Of a DNA stretch of 64,000 nt, positions 1 to 7,648 are shown one piece after another (the first letter of the stretch is position 1; the number at the start of each line of letters is the position of its first letter). Location: assembly GCA_963753685.1 (NCBI GenBank), contig CAVWDE010000032.1, positions 62,001-126,000 of the forward strand, read 5' to 3'. The notes below the pieces were generated by a model. That model did no database searches and was not told where the DNA came from. It saw nothing but the letters and a program-made list of their open reading frames with translations. The translations under genes were made by a program, and so were the position numbers. This DNA is from DATAOG01 sp963753685. GTDB taxonomy: Bacteria; Pseudomonadota; Alphaproteobacteria; Geminicoccales; Geminicoccaceae.

Positions 1-100
1 GGCACTTTTGGCACCTCGTCAACGACTGTCCGCTTAGCCCATTTCTCGAGCTGGTGCCTGCGACCGCGGGCATCCCGGCCTTGCGGTCGTTCGGAGCGCG

Positions 101-170
101 CACGGAGTCCCAGGGTCGCATGGACCATCCGGCGGGAATGCTGACGGAGAATGGTTAACGAAACGTTGAC
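101..170 (+). promoter_or_regulatory. composite GANTC/CtrA-like element, copy 1
   Basis: A 26-bp block at 101-126 contains GAGTC, a GANTC site of the CcrM methyltransferase type. It recurs at 60534-60559 with one mismatch. Exactly 28 bp further on lies TTAACGAAACGTTGAC (155-170), one base off the CtrA consensus TTAA-N7-TTAAC. The other copy has the same spacing and a perfect box. The nearest gene downstream starts at 520, about 350 bp away. Cell-cycle control is inferred from known alphaproteobacterial biology and was not tested. The opposite strand of the 26-mer could also start a peptide (Met-Arg-Pro-Trp-Asp-Ser-Val). Confidence 0.5.
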
Positions 171-411
171 CGGGCGGTCGTCCTCATGCCGCTGAGCGGT
201 CTTGGCGAACCTTGCTATTTCCCAGCCTGGGGCCGATCCCCGATCGCGCGGCCCCTGTCGGCCCGGCCAGCGGACGCCAGGTCGGACAGCCCCGATGAGA
301 CCCCCGGCCATGACGACAGCCCATGTCGCCAGCAACTGCCGGCCCCCTGATGCCGTGAGCGGTTCACGCGAAACGCCGTTGACCGGCAGCTCGCAAAGGC
401 TGCCCTGATTG

Positions 412-445
412 GCGTCAAAGGAAAATAATCCTTTACTCGCGTCAA
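412..445. promoter_or_regulatory. AT-rich inverted repeat flanked by direct repeats, possible operator
   Basis: Inside a GC-rich leader there is an AT-rich patch with the inverted repeat AAAGGA-N6-TCCTTT at 417-434. It is flanked by two direct copies of GCGTCAA (412-418 and 439-445). It lies 75-108 bp upstream of the start of the proton-channel operon at 520, where a repressor or activator site would be expected. No regulator can be named. Apart from this and the element at 101-170, I see nothing else in 1-519. Confidence 0.3.
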
Positions 446-519
446 TACGTGGGTGTATGAACCTACTCGCCGTTGAAGACGGAACCCCGGTCGAAAATCC
501 CTAGCCTGGAGCGTCCGCC

Positions 520-1284
520 ATGTGGGTGCGCAAGCGTGCCGTGCCGCGCGTCGACAGCAAGCATCTGCTCTTGCTCAAGGGCCTGTTGCTCTGGGCCGTG
601 ATCGGGGTCGCGTTCCTCGGGGGCTGGCACTACGGCCTCCTGCAACGGGTCTGGATGGGCAATTCGACCGGCCTCTCGGTCGCGATCACCCTCGTGTTCC
701 TAGGCGTCGCGGCCCATGGCAGCTGGCACATCCTGCAGCTCTCGCGGGCGCTCAACCACGTCGTCGAGGTGCGCCTCGCGATCACCTCCGAACTCGCGCC
801 GGATGCATCCCGAGCCGATCGGATCGAAAGCCTGCCAATGGGTTGTGTCGCCGGCTACATCCAAAGCCTGCAGACCAAGGCGACCATCGGCGGGGCGCAC
901 GCGCTGGTCGATCAGAGCCTGCTGCTCGACGCCTTCGAAGCCGACCTGCGGCGCGGCCACGAGCTCGGCTGGTTCGTCGCCGACCTTTTGCTCTCGCTCG
1001 GCCTGCTCGGCACCGTGATCGGCTTCGTCCTCATGCTCGGGCCCATGAGCCATCTGGACGGCGGCGATCAGAACGCCATCCGGGCGGCGCTCGCGGCCAT
1101 GAGCGGCGGCATGGCGGTCGCCCTCTACACCACGCTCGCGGGCCTGATCGGCGGCATGCTGCTCAAGGTCCAGGGCTATCTGCTCGACGGCGCGGTCCAG
1201 GAGCTGATCCGCCGGACCACCGAGCTGACCGAGATCTACATCCTGCCGGCGATCGAGCGGAGGCGGTTGGATGCGGCGGCATAG
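520..1284 (+). CDS. MotA/TolQ/ExbB-family proton channel protein
   Basis: The product (254 aa) is an inner-membrane protein related to the TolQ/ExbB/MotA stators, which let protons flow to energise a partner. Hydrophobic segments lie at about 16-41, 52-73, 151-173 and 196-216. The last two carry the family-type motifs GLLGTVIGF (161-169, with Thr165) and TTLAG (204-208), which resemble the ExbB channel helices. The stretch between segments 2 and 3 is longer than in small ExbBs. An SD-like GGAG at 508-511 precedes ATG 520. The stop overlaps the next gene, so the two are translationally coupled. The cargo or process it powers is unknown. It is neither a typical flagellar MotA, with no flagellar genes nearby, nor part of tolQRAB, with no tolA or tolB. 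Confidence 0.75.
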   Translation: MWVRKRAVPRVDSKHLLLLKGLLLWAVIGVAFLGGWHYGLLQRVWMGNSTGLSVAITLVFLGVAAHGSWHILQLSRALNHVVEVRLAITSELAPDASRADRIESLPMGCVAGYIQSLQTKATIGGAHALVDQSLLLDAFEADLRRGHELGWFVADLLLSLGLLGTVIGFVLMLGPMSHLDGGDQNAIRAALAAMSGGMAVALYTTLAGLIGGMLLKVQGYLLDGAVQELIRRTTELTEIYILPAIERRRLDAAA

Positions 1285-1912
1285 CCAGATCGGGGTCGCG
1301 TTCACCGACCTTTTGTTCAACGCGCTCTTGGGCTTCGTCGTGATGTTCATGCTGGCGCTCCTGCTCGTCAACCCGATCGCCAAGAGTGGGGCGATCGATC
1401 CCAAGGCCGAGTTCCTGATCACGCTCACCTGGCCCGACGGCCGCTGCGAGGACGTCGACCTCTACGTCCAGGACCCGGCCGACAATCTGGTCTGGTTCCG
1501 CCAACGTGAGGCCGGGCTCATGCACCTCGATCGCGACGATCTCGGCTGCCGCAACGACGTGGTCGAGATCGCGGGCCAGGTGGTGATCAATCCGATCAAT
1601 CAGGAGACCGTCTCGATCCGCGGCATCGTGCCCGGCGAATATGTCGTGAACATCCACCTCTACCGCGCCGAGGGCGGCCAGCCGGTGCCGGCTGTGGTCA
1701 AGATCGAGAAGCTCAATCCGCGGGTCGAGCTGGTATTCGCGGGTGCGGTGACGCTCACCGCGCAAGGCGACGAGCAGACCGCGGCGCGGTTCTCGGTCGG
1801 CGCCGACGGCCGGGTCCAGGACGTCAATCGCCTGCCCAAGCGCCTGGTGCCGCTCCGCCAGCTGGCCGCCGGCCCGGCGCCAACCGCGCCAGCGCCCGGA
1901 GGCCGGCCATGA
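1271..1912 (+). CDS. ExbD-like stator protein with periplasmic beta-rich domain
   Basis: The product (213 aa) has one N-terminal membrane helix at about 11-34. Asp13 sits at its start in the pattern F-T-D-L-L-F-N-A-L-L, matching the proton-carrying Asp position of ExbD/TolR. Instead of the usual small ExbD domain, residues 45-185 form a beta-rich region beginning with TWPDGRCEDVDLYVQDPAD. This resembles DUF2135/YfaP-type sandwich proteins by eye. Polar tail residues rich in Ala and Pro follow. The start overlaps the upstream channel gene by 14 bp, and the stop overlaps the next gene by 4 bp (ATGA). Forming a stator pair with the upstream protein is a strong inference. The ligand of the beta domain is unknown. 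Confidence 0.6.
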   Translation: MRRHSQIGVAFTDLLFNALLGFVVMFMLALLLVNPIAKSGAIDPKAEFLITLTWPDGRCEDVDLYVQDPADNLVWFRQREAGLMHLDRDDLGCRNDVVEIAGQVVINPINQETVSIRGIVPGEYVVNIHLYRAEGGQPVPAVVKIEKLNPRVELVFAGAVTLTAQGDEQTAARFSVGADGRVQDVNRLPKRLVPLRQLAAGPAPTAPAPGGRP

Positions 1913-2412
1913 CCGCGGCCGTGCTCGGGCTTTCGGCCAGCTATCTGGTGCTCGTCGTCCTGCTGCTCAGCCTGAACCTCAAGAGCGCCTGGCGCTGGCC
2001 GATCAAGGCCTGCGCGATCACGGTAGCACTCGGCTTCGTCATCGCGACCTTCGTGGCCCTCGAGGAGATGCTGGGGTGGCCGACCGAAGGCGCGCCCCCG
2101 GCCCATTTTCAGCTCTATGCTGCGCTGGTGCGTGAGCCCGATCGGTCAAATCGTTCGAATGGCGCGATTTATCTCTGGCTGGTGCCGCGCGTCGCCGAGG
2201 GGCAGTCGGACCCGCCGCCGCGGGCCTACGCCCTGCCCTATTCGCGCGCGTTACACGAGCAGGTGGCCCGCGCCCAGGCGCGGCTGAAGGAGGGCCAACC
2301 GGTCGACGGCACCGCCGGCCGGCGCGCGGATGGCTACCTGCTCGGCACCCGCTCGCTCCAGGTCGAGCTGTACCAAGCCCCGCCCGCGCAGCTGCCACCG
2401 AAGACGGGCTGA
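1909..2412 (+). CDS. membrane protein of unknown function, third gene of proton-channel operon
   Basis: The product (167 aa) has two N-terminal hydrophobic helices at about 5-23 and 32-52, followed by a soluble region of roughly 110 residues with no motif I recognise. The start overlaps the stop of the ExbD-like gene (ATGA), so all three genes appear to make one operon and one membrane complex. It ends 20 bp before the convergent otsA stop. I cannot assign a function. A role as a lid, anchor or assembly factor for the proton-driven pair would fit its position but is only a guess. Confidence 0.6.
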   Translation: MTAAVLGLSASYLVLVVLLLSLNLKSAWRWPIKACAITVALGFVIATFVALEEMLGWPTEGAPPAHFQLYAALVREPDRSNRSNGAIYLWLVPRVAEGQSDPPPRAYALPYSRALHEQVARAQARLKEGQPVDGTAGRRADGYLLGTRSLQVELYQAPPAQLPPKTG

Positions 2413-2432
2413 GGACGATGATGTCGGTCCGG

Positions 2433-3821
2433 TCATTCGGTTGGCTCGAACTCCTGAGCCAGCGCATCGACGAAGCGCTGCCGCCAATAGACGATGTCGC
2501 GCTCCTGGATCTGTGCGAGCAGCCGGCGCCAGCGCTCCTGGCGCTCATCCAGCGGCATGATCAGACCGCGATGCAGCGCGTCCGCGACCGCTTCGATGTC
2601 GTACGGATTGACGATCACCGCGCCGTCCAGCTCGTCCGCAGCACCGGCGAAGCGCGACAGCACGAGAACGCCGGGATCTTCCTCTGACTGGGCCGCGACA
2701 TATTCCTTCGCCACCAGGTTCATGCCGTCGCGCAGCGGCGTGACCAGGCCGATCCGCGACAGGCGGAAGAAGCCGGACAGCGTCCGGCGCGTAAAGCCGC
2801 GGTTGATATAGCGCAGCGGCATCCAGTCGAACTCGCTGAACAGACCGTTGATTCGGCCCGAGGCAGCCTCGACCTGGCGGCGCATCTCCAGATATTCGGG
2901 CACCTCCTCGCGCGACGGCGCCGAGATCTGGACGAAGGTGACCTGGCCGCGCTGGCGCGGGTAGCTCTGCAGCAGCGTCTCATAAGCCCGCAGGCGCTCG
3001 GTGATCCCCTTGGTGTAGTCGAGCCGGTCGACGCCGATGATCAGCTTGCGCCCGAGCAGGCTGCGCGACAGCCGCTGGCTCGCCCGCACCGCTTCGGTCG
3101 AGGTCGCCATGCGGGCAAAATCCTCGGTATCGATCCCGATCGGGAAATCCTGGGCGCGCAGCGTTCGCCCGAAGGCATAGAGGAGGCCTTCGGCGAGGGC
3201 GTAGCCGACCCCCTCGCGATACAGATAGTCGTGGAAGTTGCGCAGATCATTGCTGGTCTGCAAACCGACCAGATCGTACTGGACGAGGGCTTCCATCAGG
3301 CGATCGTGCCAGGGCAGCGCGACATAGACCTCGGTCGACGGAAACGGGATGTGCAGGAAGAAGCCGAGCCGGGCCTTGACGCCCAGCCGGCGCAGCTCCT
3401 CGCCCAGAGGGATCAGGTGGTAGTCGTGCACCCAGACGAGGTCGTCGTCGCGCAGATAGGGATAGAGCTGCTCGGCGAACAGCTGGTTCACCCGGCGATA
3501 GCTGACGTACCAGTCGCGATCGAAGCTCGCGAGATCGAGCCGGTAATGGAACAGCGGCCACAGCGTCCGGTTGGCGAAGCCGCCGTAATAGCGATCGAAG
3601 TCGGACTGCAGCAGATCGATCGTGATGTAGGTGATGTTGCCGGTGCGGACCACCTTGGGGATCGGCGTCCCGGCGTCCATGGTCTCGCCGCTCCAGCCGA
3701 ACCAGATGCCGCCGGTCTCGCGCAGCGCCGCCAGCACGCCGACCGTCAGGCCGCCCGCGGTCGCAGCCTTGCTGCCCGAGATGGGCGTCACCCGGTTCGA
3801 AACGACGACGAGGCGGCTCAC
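2433..3821 (-). CDS. otsA: alpha,alpha-trehalose-phosphate synthase
   Basis: This is a GT20-family enzyme (462 aa). It joins a nucleotide-activated glucose and glucose 6-phosphate to trehalose 6-phosphate in the cytoplasm. Family motifs are visible: the N-terminal VVVSNR and the glycine-rich GGLTVG; HDYHLIPL at about 130; FFLHIPFPSTEVY; GVDRLDYTKG at about 247; and PLRDGMNLVAKEY at about 345. Length fits bacterial OtsA (about 460-480). It is the last gene of the minus-strand run otsB-GH15-otsA, so synthase and phosphatase are made together. Trehalose synthesis of this kind usually serves osmotic or desiccation tolerance. Confidence 0.95.
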   Translation of the reverse strand: MSRLVVVSNRVTPISGSKAATAGGLTVGVLAALRETGGIWFGWSGETMDAGTPIPKVVRTGNITYITIDLLQSDFDRYYGGFANRTLWPLFHYRLDLASFDRDWYVSYRRVNQLFAEQLYPYLRDDDLVWVHDYHLIPLGEELRRLGVKARLGFFLHIPFPSTEVYVALPWHDRLMEALVQYDLVGLQTSNDLRNFHDYLYREGVGYALAEGLLYAFGRTLRAQDFPIGIDTEDFARMATSTEAVRASQRLSRSLLGRKLIIGVDRLDYTKGITERLRAYETLLQSYPRQRGQVTFVQISAPSREEVPEYLEMRRQVEAASGRINGLFSEFDWMPLRYINRGFTRRTLSGFFRLSRIGLVTPLRDGMNLVAKEYVAAQSEEDPGVLVLSRFAGAADELDGAVIVNPYDIEAVADALHRGLIMPLDERQERWRRLLAQIQERDIVYWRQRFVDALAQEFEPTE

Positions 3822-3840
3822 GGCCGTGGGCAGCGTCGCC

Positions 3841-5619
3841 TCAAACGACGTCCTCCCAGGTCTTGCTCAGCTTCATCGCGCAATTGATGAGGCCGACCAG
3901 CGAATAGGTCTGCGGGAAATTGCCCCACAGCTCGTTGCTGTCAGGATTGATGTCCTCCGACAGTAGGCCGAGGTGGTTGCGACAGGCAAGCATGTTCTCG
4001 AACAGCTCCCGGGCCTCGGTCCGCCGGCCCTGGGCGATCAAGGCATCGATGTACCAGAACGTACAGACGATGAAAGCGTTCTCGGGACGGCCGAAATCAT
4101 CCGCCTTGCGATAGCGGAACAGATGCGGGCCGCGCTTCAGCTCGCGCTCGACGGCCGCGATCGTGCCGGCAAAGCGCGGGTCCTCCGGGCGGATGAAGCC
4201 CACCTCCTGCATCAGCAGCAGGCTGGCATCGATGTCGTTGCCGCCGAACGACGCGGCGAAGCTGCCGAGGCTGTCGTTCCAGGCCGCCTCGAGCACGGTC
4301 GCGCGGATCTGATCGGCGCGCACCTGCCAGTGGGTCGCCCGCTCCGCAAGGTTCAGATGGCTCGCAATCCGCGCCAGCCGGTCGCACGCCACCCAGCACA
4401 TCACGCTCGAGTGAGTGTGGACCCGCGCCTTGGTGCGGAACTCCCACAAGCCCGCATCCGGCACCGCGTGCAGGGCGTACGCCCGGTCGCCGACCGTCTC
4501 GAGCCGGTGGAAGGTGTGCTCGCCGGCCGGCCGGCGCAGCCGCTGGTCGAAAAACGCCTGGGTCGCCGCCAGCAGGACCGAGCCGTAGCCGTCGTGCTGG
4601 TCGTGCTCGTAGGCCTGGTTGCCGACCCGGACCGGCCGGTTGCCGCGGTAGCCCTTGAGCCCGTCCACCTGCCGCTCGATCAGCCTCGCCTCGAGGCCGA
4701 TGCCGTAGACCGGCTGCAGGCGGCCGTCCTCGCTGGAGCCGACGATGTTGCTGATGTAGGCGAGGAAATCCTCCATGGTCTCGATGTAGCCGAGCCGGTT
4801 GAGCGCCCGGACCACGAAATACGCATCCCGCAGCCAGCAGAAGCGATAGTCCCAGTTGCGGCCCTGGCCGTCGATCTCGGGGATCGAGGTGGTCATCGCG
4901 GCGACGATCGCGCCGGTCTCCTCGAAGCTGCAGAGCTTGAGCGTGATCGCGCTCCGGATCACCGCGTCCTGCCACTCGAACGGCACCGACAGGCGCATGG
5001 TCAGCGTGCGCCAGTAGGCGATCGTCTGCTCGAAAAGCTCGCGCCCGGTCTCGAGCACCGGTGCGCGCAGGGATTCGTCCGGGCCGAGCATGAGCACGAC
5101 CTGGTCCTCGAGGATGAAGGGCGTCTCGTCGAGGACGTAGGTGAGCGGCGCGTTGGTCGTCAGGCGCAGGCTGAACTCCGGGCCGACGTAGCGGATGTGG
5201 TTGCTGCCGCGCGTGATCTCGGGTCGATGCTCGCCGTAATGGAAGACCGGGCGCAGCCGGATCCGGATCCGCGGCGTCTCGCCGAACGGCCGCACGATGC
5301 GCATCAAGGTGGTCGGCCGAAAGATGCGCCCGAACTGGAGAAAACGTGGCGCGAAGTCGGTGATCTCGACGCCATCGCCATTCCGGTCGGTGAGACGGGT
5401 CACCAGGACCGCGGTGCAGGGCAGGTAATGCTGCCCGGTCTCGGCCAGATCATCGAGCTCGACGCTGTAGAAGCCGTGCTCCTCGCCGTCGTCGAGCAGC
5501 TTGCAGAACAGGGGATCACCGTCGAAGCGCGGGAAGCAGCTCCAGACGACCGTGCCCAGCCGGTCGATCAGAGCGCTGATCGTGCAGTTGCCGACGATGC
5601 CGAGGTCGAGCGAGCTCAT
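3841..5619 (-). CDS. glycoside hydrolase family 15 protein (glucoamylase/trehalase type)
   Basis: The product is 592 aa when read from ATG at 5619. The open frame runs further upstream, but only this start leaves the family N-terminus (LGIVGNCTISALID) and avoids overlapping otsB. The GH15 toroid region carries NWDYRFCWLRDA at about 255-266, with the catalytic acid region, and GLLSEDI near 555, the second acidic site. GH15 enzymes include glucoamylases and the mycobacterial-type trehalases. Its place between otsB and otsA makes a role in trehalose or alpha-glucan turnover likely. The substrate cannot be read from sequence. No signal peptide is seen, so it is probably cytoplasmic. Confidence 0.85.
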   Translation of the reverse strand: MSSLDLGIVGNCTISALIDRLGTVVWSCFPRFDGDPLFCKLLDDGEEHGFYSVELDDLAETGQHYLPCTAVLVTRLTDRNGDGVEITDFAPRFLQFGRIFRPTTLMRIVRPFGETPRIRIRLRPVFHYGEHRPEITRGSNHIRYVGPEFSLRLTTNAPLTYVLDETPFILEDQVVLMLGPDESLRAPVLETGRELFEQTIAYWRTLTMRLSVPFEWQDAVIRSAITLKLCSFEETGAIVAAMTTSIPEIDGQGRNWDYRFCWLRDAYFVVRALNRLGYIETMEDFLAYISNIVGSSEDGRLQPVYGIGLEARLIERQVDGLKGYRGNRPVRVGNQAYEHDQHDGYGSVLLAATQAFFDQRLRRPAGEHTFHRLETVGDRAYALHAVPDAGLWEFRTKARVHTHSSVMCWVACDRLARIASHLNLAERATHWQVRADQIRATVLEAAWNDSLGSFAASFGGNDIDASLLLMQEVGFIRPEDPRFAGTIAAVERELKRGPHLFRYRKADDFGRPENAFIVCTFWYIDALIAQGRRTEARELFENMLACRNHLGLLSEDINPDSNELWGNFPQTYSLVGLINCAMKLSKTWEDVV

Positions 5620-5638
5620 GGTTGCGTCCCCGGGGCGC

Positions 5639-6409
5639 TCAGGCGGCCGGCACGGCCAGGAGCTCGAGCAGCCAGCTCTGCATCGCGCGCACATCGGGGA
5701 GACCGTGGCCGGCGGCGGTCGGGGCAGCGTCGGCGCCGATCCGGATCGAGATCCCGCCCAGCCGGTTGACGACCTTGAAGCCCGCCTCGTCCGTGACGTC
5801 GTCGCCCGCGAACACCGGCTGCCGGCCGGCGAACGGCGTTTCGCCCAGGAACGCGGCGATCGCGTGACCCTTGTCGCAGCCGGGCGGCTTGAGCTCGAGC
5901 ACCATCTTGCCTTCGAGCAGCACGAGCGCGCCCTGACTTGAGGCGACGGCCGCCTGAGCGGTCGCGGTCGCAGCAGCTTTGTGCGCCGGCGCATTGCGAT
6001 AGTGGAGCGCCAGCGTCAGGCCCTTGTCCTCGAGCAGCACGCCCGGGTGGCGCCCGGCAAACGCGGCGAGCCGCGCCTTCGCGGCCTCGAGGACCGCCGG
6101 GTCTGGCCCGGCGCGCACCAACTCCCTCCCGAGATTGCGTCGCTCCAGGCCGTGCAGTCCGGCGGCGCTCAGGCAAAGCGGCGCGAACAGGTGGTCGAGC
6201 TGGGCGAGCGCCCGGCCGCTGACCAGCGCGAGCGCGCCCCCGGTCGCGCGCTGGAGGTCGTCCAGAATCTGGCACAGACTCTCGGGCACGTGGACCGCAC
6301 CCGGCTCGCGCTCGATCTCGACCAATGTGCCATCGACGTCGAGAAACAGCGCGATCGTCTCGGCATGGAGCTCAGGCGGCGGTGGCGGAGCGGTATGGGA
6401 AGGGGACAT
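5639..6409 (-). CDS. otsB: trehalose-6-phosphate phosphatase
   Basis: This is a HAD-superfamily phosphatase (256 aa) that removes phosphate from trehalose 6-phosphate. Motif I is FLDVDGTLVEIE at about 22-33, with both nucleophile-region aspartates. Motif II is LVSGR, and the C-terminal metal site is FAGDDVTDEAGF. The family's lysine region (GCDKGHAIAAFL) is also present. I chose ATG 6409. The open frame continues to 6535, but that extension overlaps the divergent glycosyltransferase start and has no family similarity. It is the first gene of the otsB-GH15-otsA unit, and the promoter probably lies in 6410-6519. Confidence 0.92.
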   Translation of the reverse strand: MSPSHTAPPPPPELHAETIALFLDVDGTLVEIEREPGAVHVPESLCQILDDLQRATGGALALVSGRALAQLDHLFAPLCLSAAGLHGLERRNLGRELVRAGPDPAVLEAAKARLAAFAGRHPGVLLEDKGLTLALHYRNAPAHKAAATATAQAAVASSQGALVLLEGKMVLELKPPGCDKGHAIAAFLGETPFAGRQPVFAGDDVTDEAGFKVVNRLGGISIRIGADAAPTAAGHGLPDVRAMQSWLLELLAVPAA

Positions 6410-6519
6410 GCGGTGGCACCAGACCTCGGCGCTTGGAGGGGGACCAAAGCGGCAATACCATTGCCAAGGCAAACAAAATGTTGCAACGGCGATCTCAATC
6501 CTGGGTTCTGGATCGATCG

Positions 6520-7578
6520 ATGACCGAGCCGGCACCGCCCGCCGTCGCCTGCATCATGCTGTCCGCGGGCCTCGGCGGGCTCGAGCAGTCGCTGCTCGAC
6601 CATTGCGAGGCCTTGCTGCTCGAGCGCCATCCGGTGCATGCCCTGGTCCACCCCCGCGCCGCCGTCCGGCCGGCGCTCGAGCGCCTGCCGCTCGCGAGCC
6701 TCGCCACGCTGCGCAATGCCAACGAATGGGACCCGCTCGCGGTCCGCAACCTGCGCCGCTGGCTGCACGCCGCCAGGCCGGACGTCGTCCTGACCATCGG
6801 CCGACGCGCAAGCGCCCTCGCCCGCCGGGCGCGCCGCCGACTATCGGGGCTACCTCAGGTCGGCGTCGCGCCGAACTACAGCCTCGGACCGCTGATCGGC
6901 CTCGATCACGTGCTGGCAACGACCGAGGATCTCGCTCGGGCCCTCCTGGCGGCCGGCCAGCCGCCGGAGCGGGTCACGGTCGTGCCCAATCTCGTACGCG
7001 TGCCGCCGGATGTGGCCCTGAGGCCGTCCGATCCGGACGCGCCGCCGGTGATCGGCGCGTTGGGCCGCTTCGTGCCCAAGAAAGGCTTTTCGGATTGGCT
7101 CGCAGCCCTGGCGCTGCTGGCCGCACCCGGCCACCGGTTCGAGGCGCGGCTCGGCGGTAGCGGCCCCGAGGACAAGAACCTCAAAGCATTATCCGCGGGT
7201 CTTCATCTGACCGATCGGATGAAGTTCCTCGGTTGGGTCGAGGACAAGCGGGCCTTCTTCGAGCTGCTCGACCTGGTCTGCGTGCCCTCCCGCGAGGAGC
7301 CGTTCGGTATCGTCGTGCTGGAGGGCATGGCGCATGGCCGGGCGACGATCGCGACCGACACCGCAGGCCCGCGCGAGATCATCCGCCATGGCGTCGATGG
7401 CCTGCTCGTGCCGCCCGCCGACCCGCGGGCACTGGCGGACGCGATGGCGGCACTGCTCGATGAGCCGGAGCGCCGGCTGGCGCTCGCCGAAGCGGGCCTT
7501 CAGACCGTCCGCAACCGTTTCGCATTGCCGGTGGTCGCCAGGCAGCTGTCGGCTGCGCTCCGCCGCGTGGCGGGTTGA
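6520..7578 (+). CDS. GT4-family glycosyltransferase
   Basis: The product (352 aa) has the two-Rossmann GT-B layout. Residues 1-170 hold the variable acceptor domain (ACIMLSAGLGGLEQSLLDH, GLGG loop). The C-terminal donor domain contains GRFVPKKGF, GSGPE, FLGWVEDK and the E-x7-E motif (REEPFGIVVLEGMAHG), followed by TDTAGPREII. I chose ATG 6520. The open frame reaches back to 6325, but that part lies inside otsB. It is divergent from the trehalose genes and could share their regulation. The acceptor is unknown; LPS or exopolysaccharide sugars are the common substrates of such enzymes. Confidence 0.8.
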   Translation: MTEPAPPAVACIMLSAGLGGLEQSLLDHCEALLLERHPVHALVHPRAAVRPALERLPLASLATLRNANEWDPLAVRNLRRWLHAARPDVVLTIGRRASALARRARRRLSGLPQVGVAPNYSLGPLIGLDHVLATTEDLARALLAAGQPPERVTVVPNLVRVPPDVALRPSDPDAPPVIGALGRFVPKKGFSDWLAALALLAAPGHRFEARLGGSGPEDKNLKALSAGLHLTDRMKFLGWVEDKRAFFELLDLVCVPSREEPFGIVVLEGMAHGRATIATDTAGPREIIRHGVDGLLVPPADPRALADAMAALLDEPERRLALAEAGLQTVRNRFALPVVARQLSAALRRVAG

Positions 7579-7648
7579 AAACACCCCTTGCAAGCGGCGA
7601 CGCCCGGACCGACTCTAACCGGTTCAGGTTGGGGAGTGAGGGGTCGAG

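Noticed and set aside
3973..5769. 598-codon open frame opposite the GH15 gene
   Set aside because: Antisense shadow caused by high GC; no domain, while the minus strand carries clear GH15 motifs.
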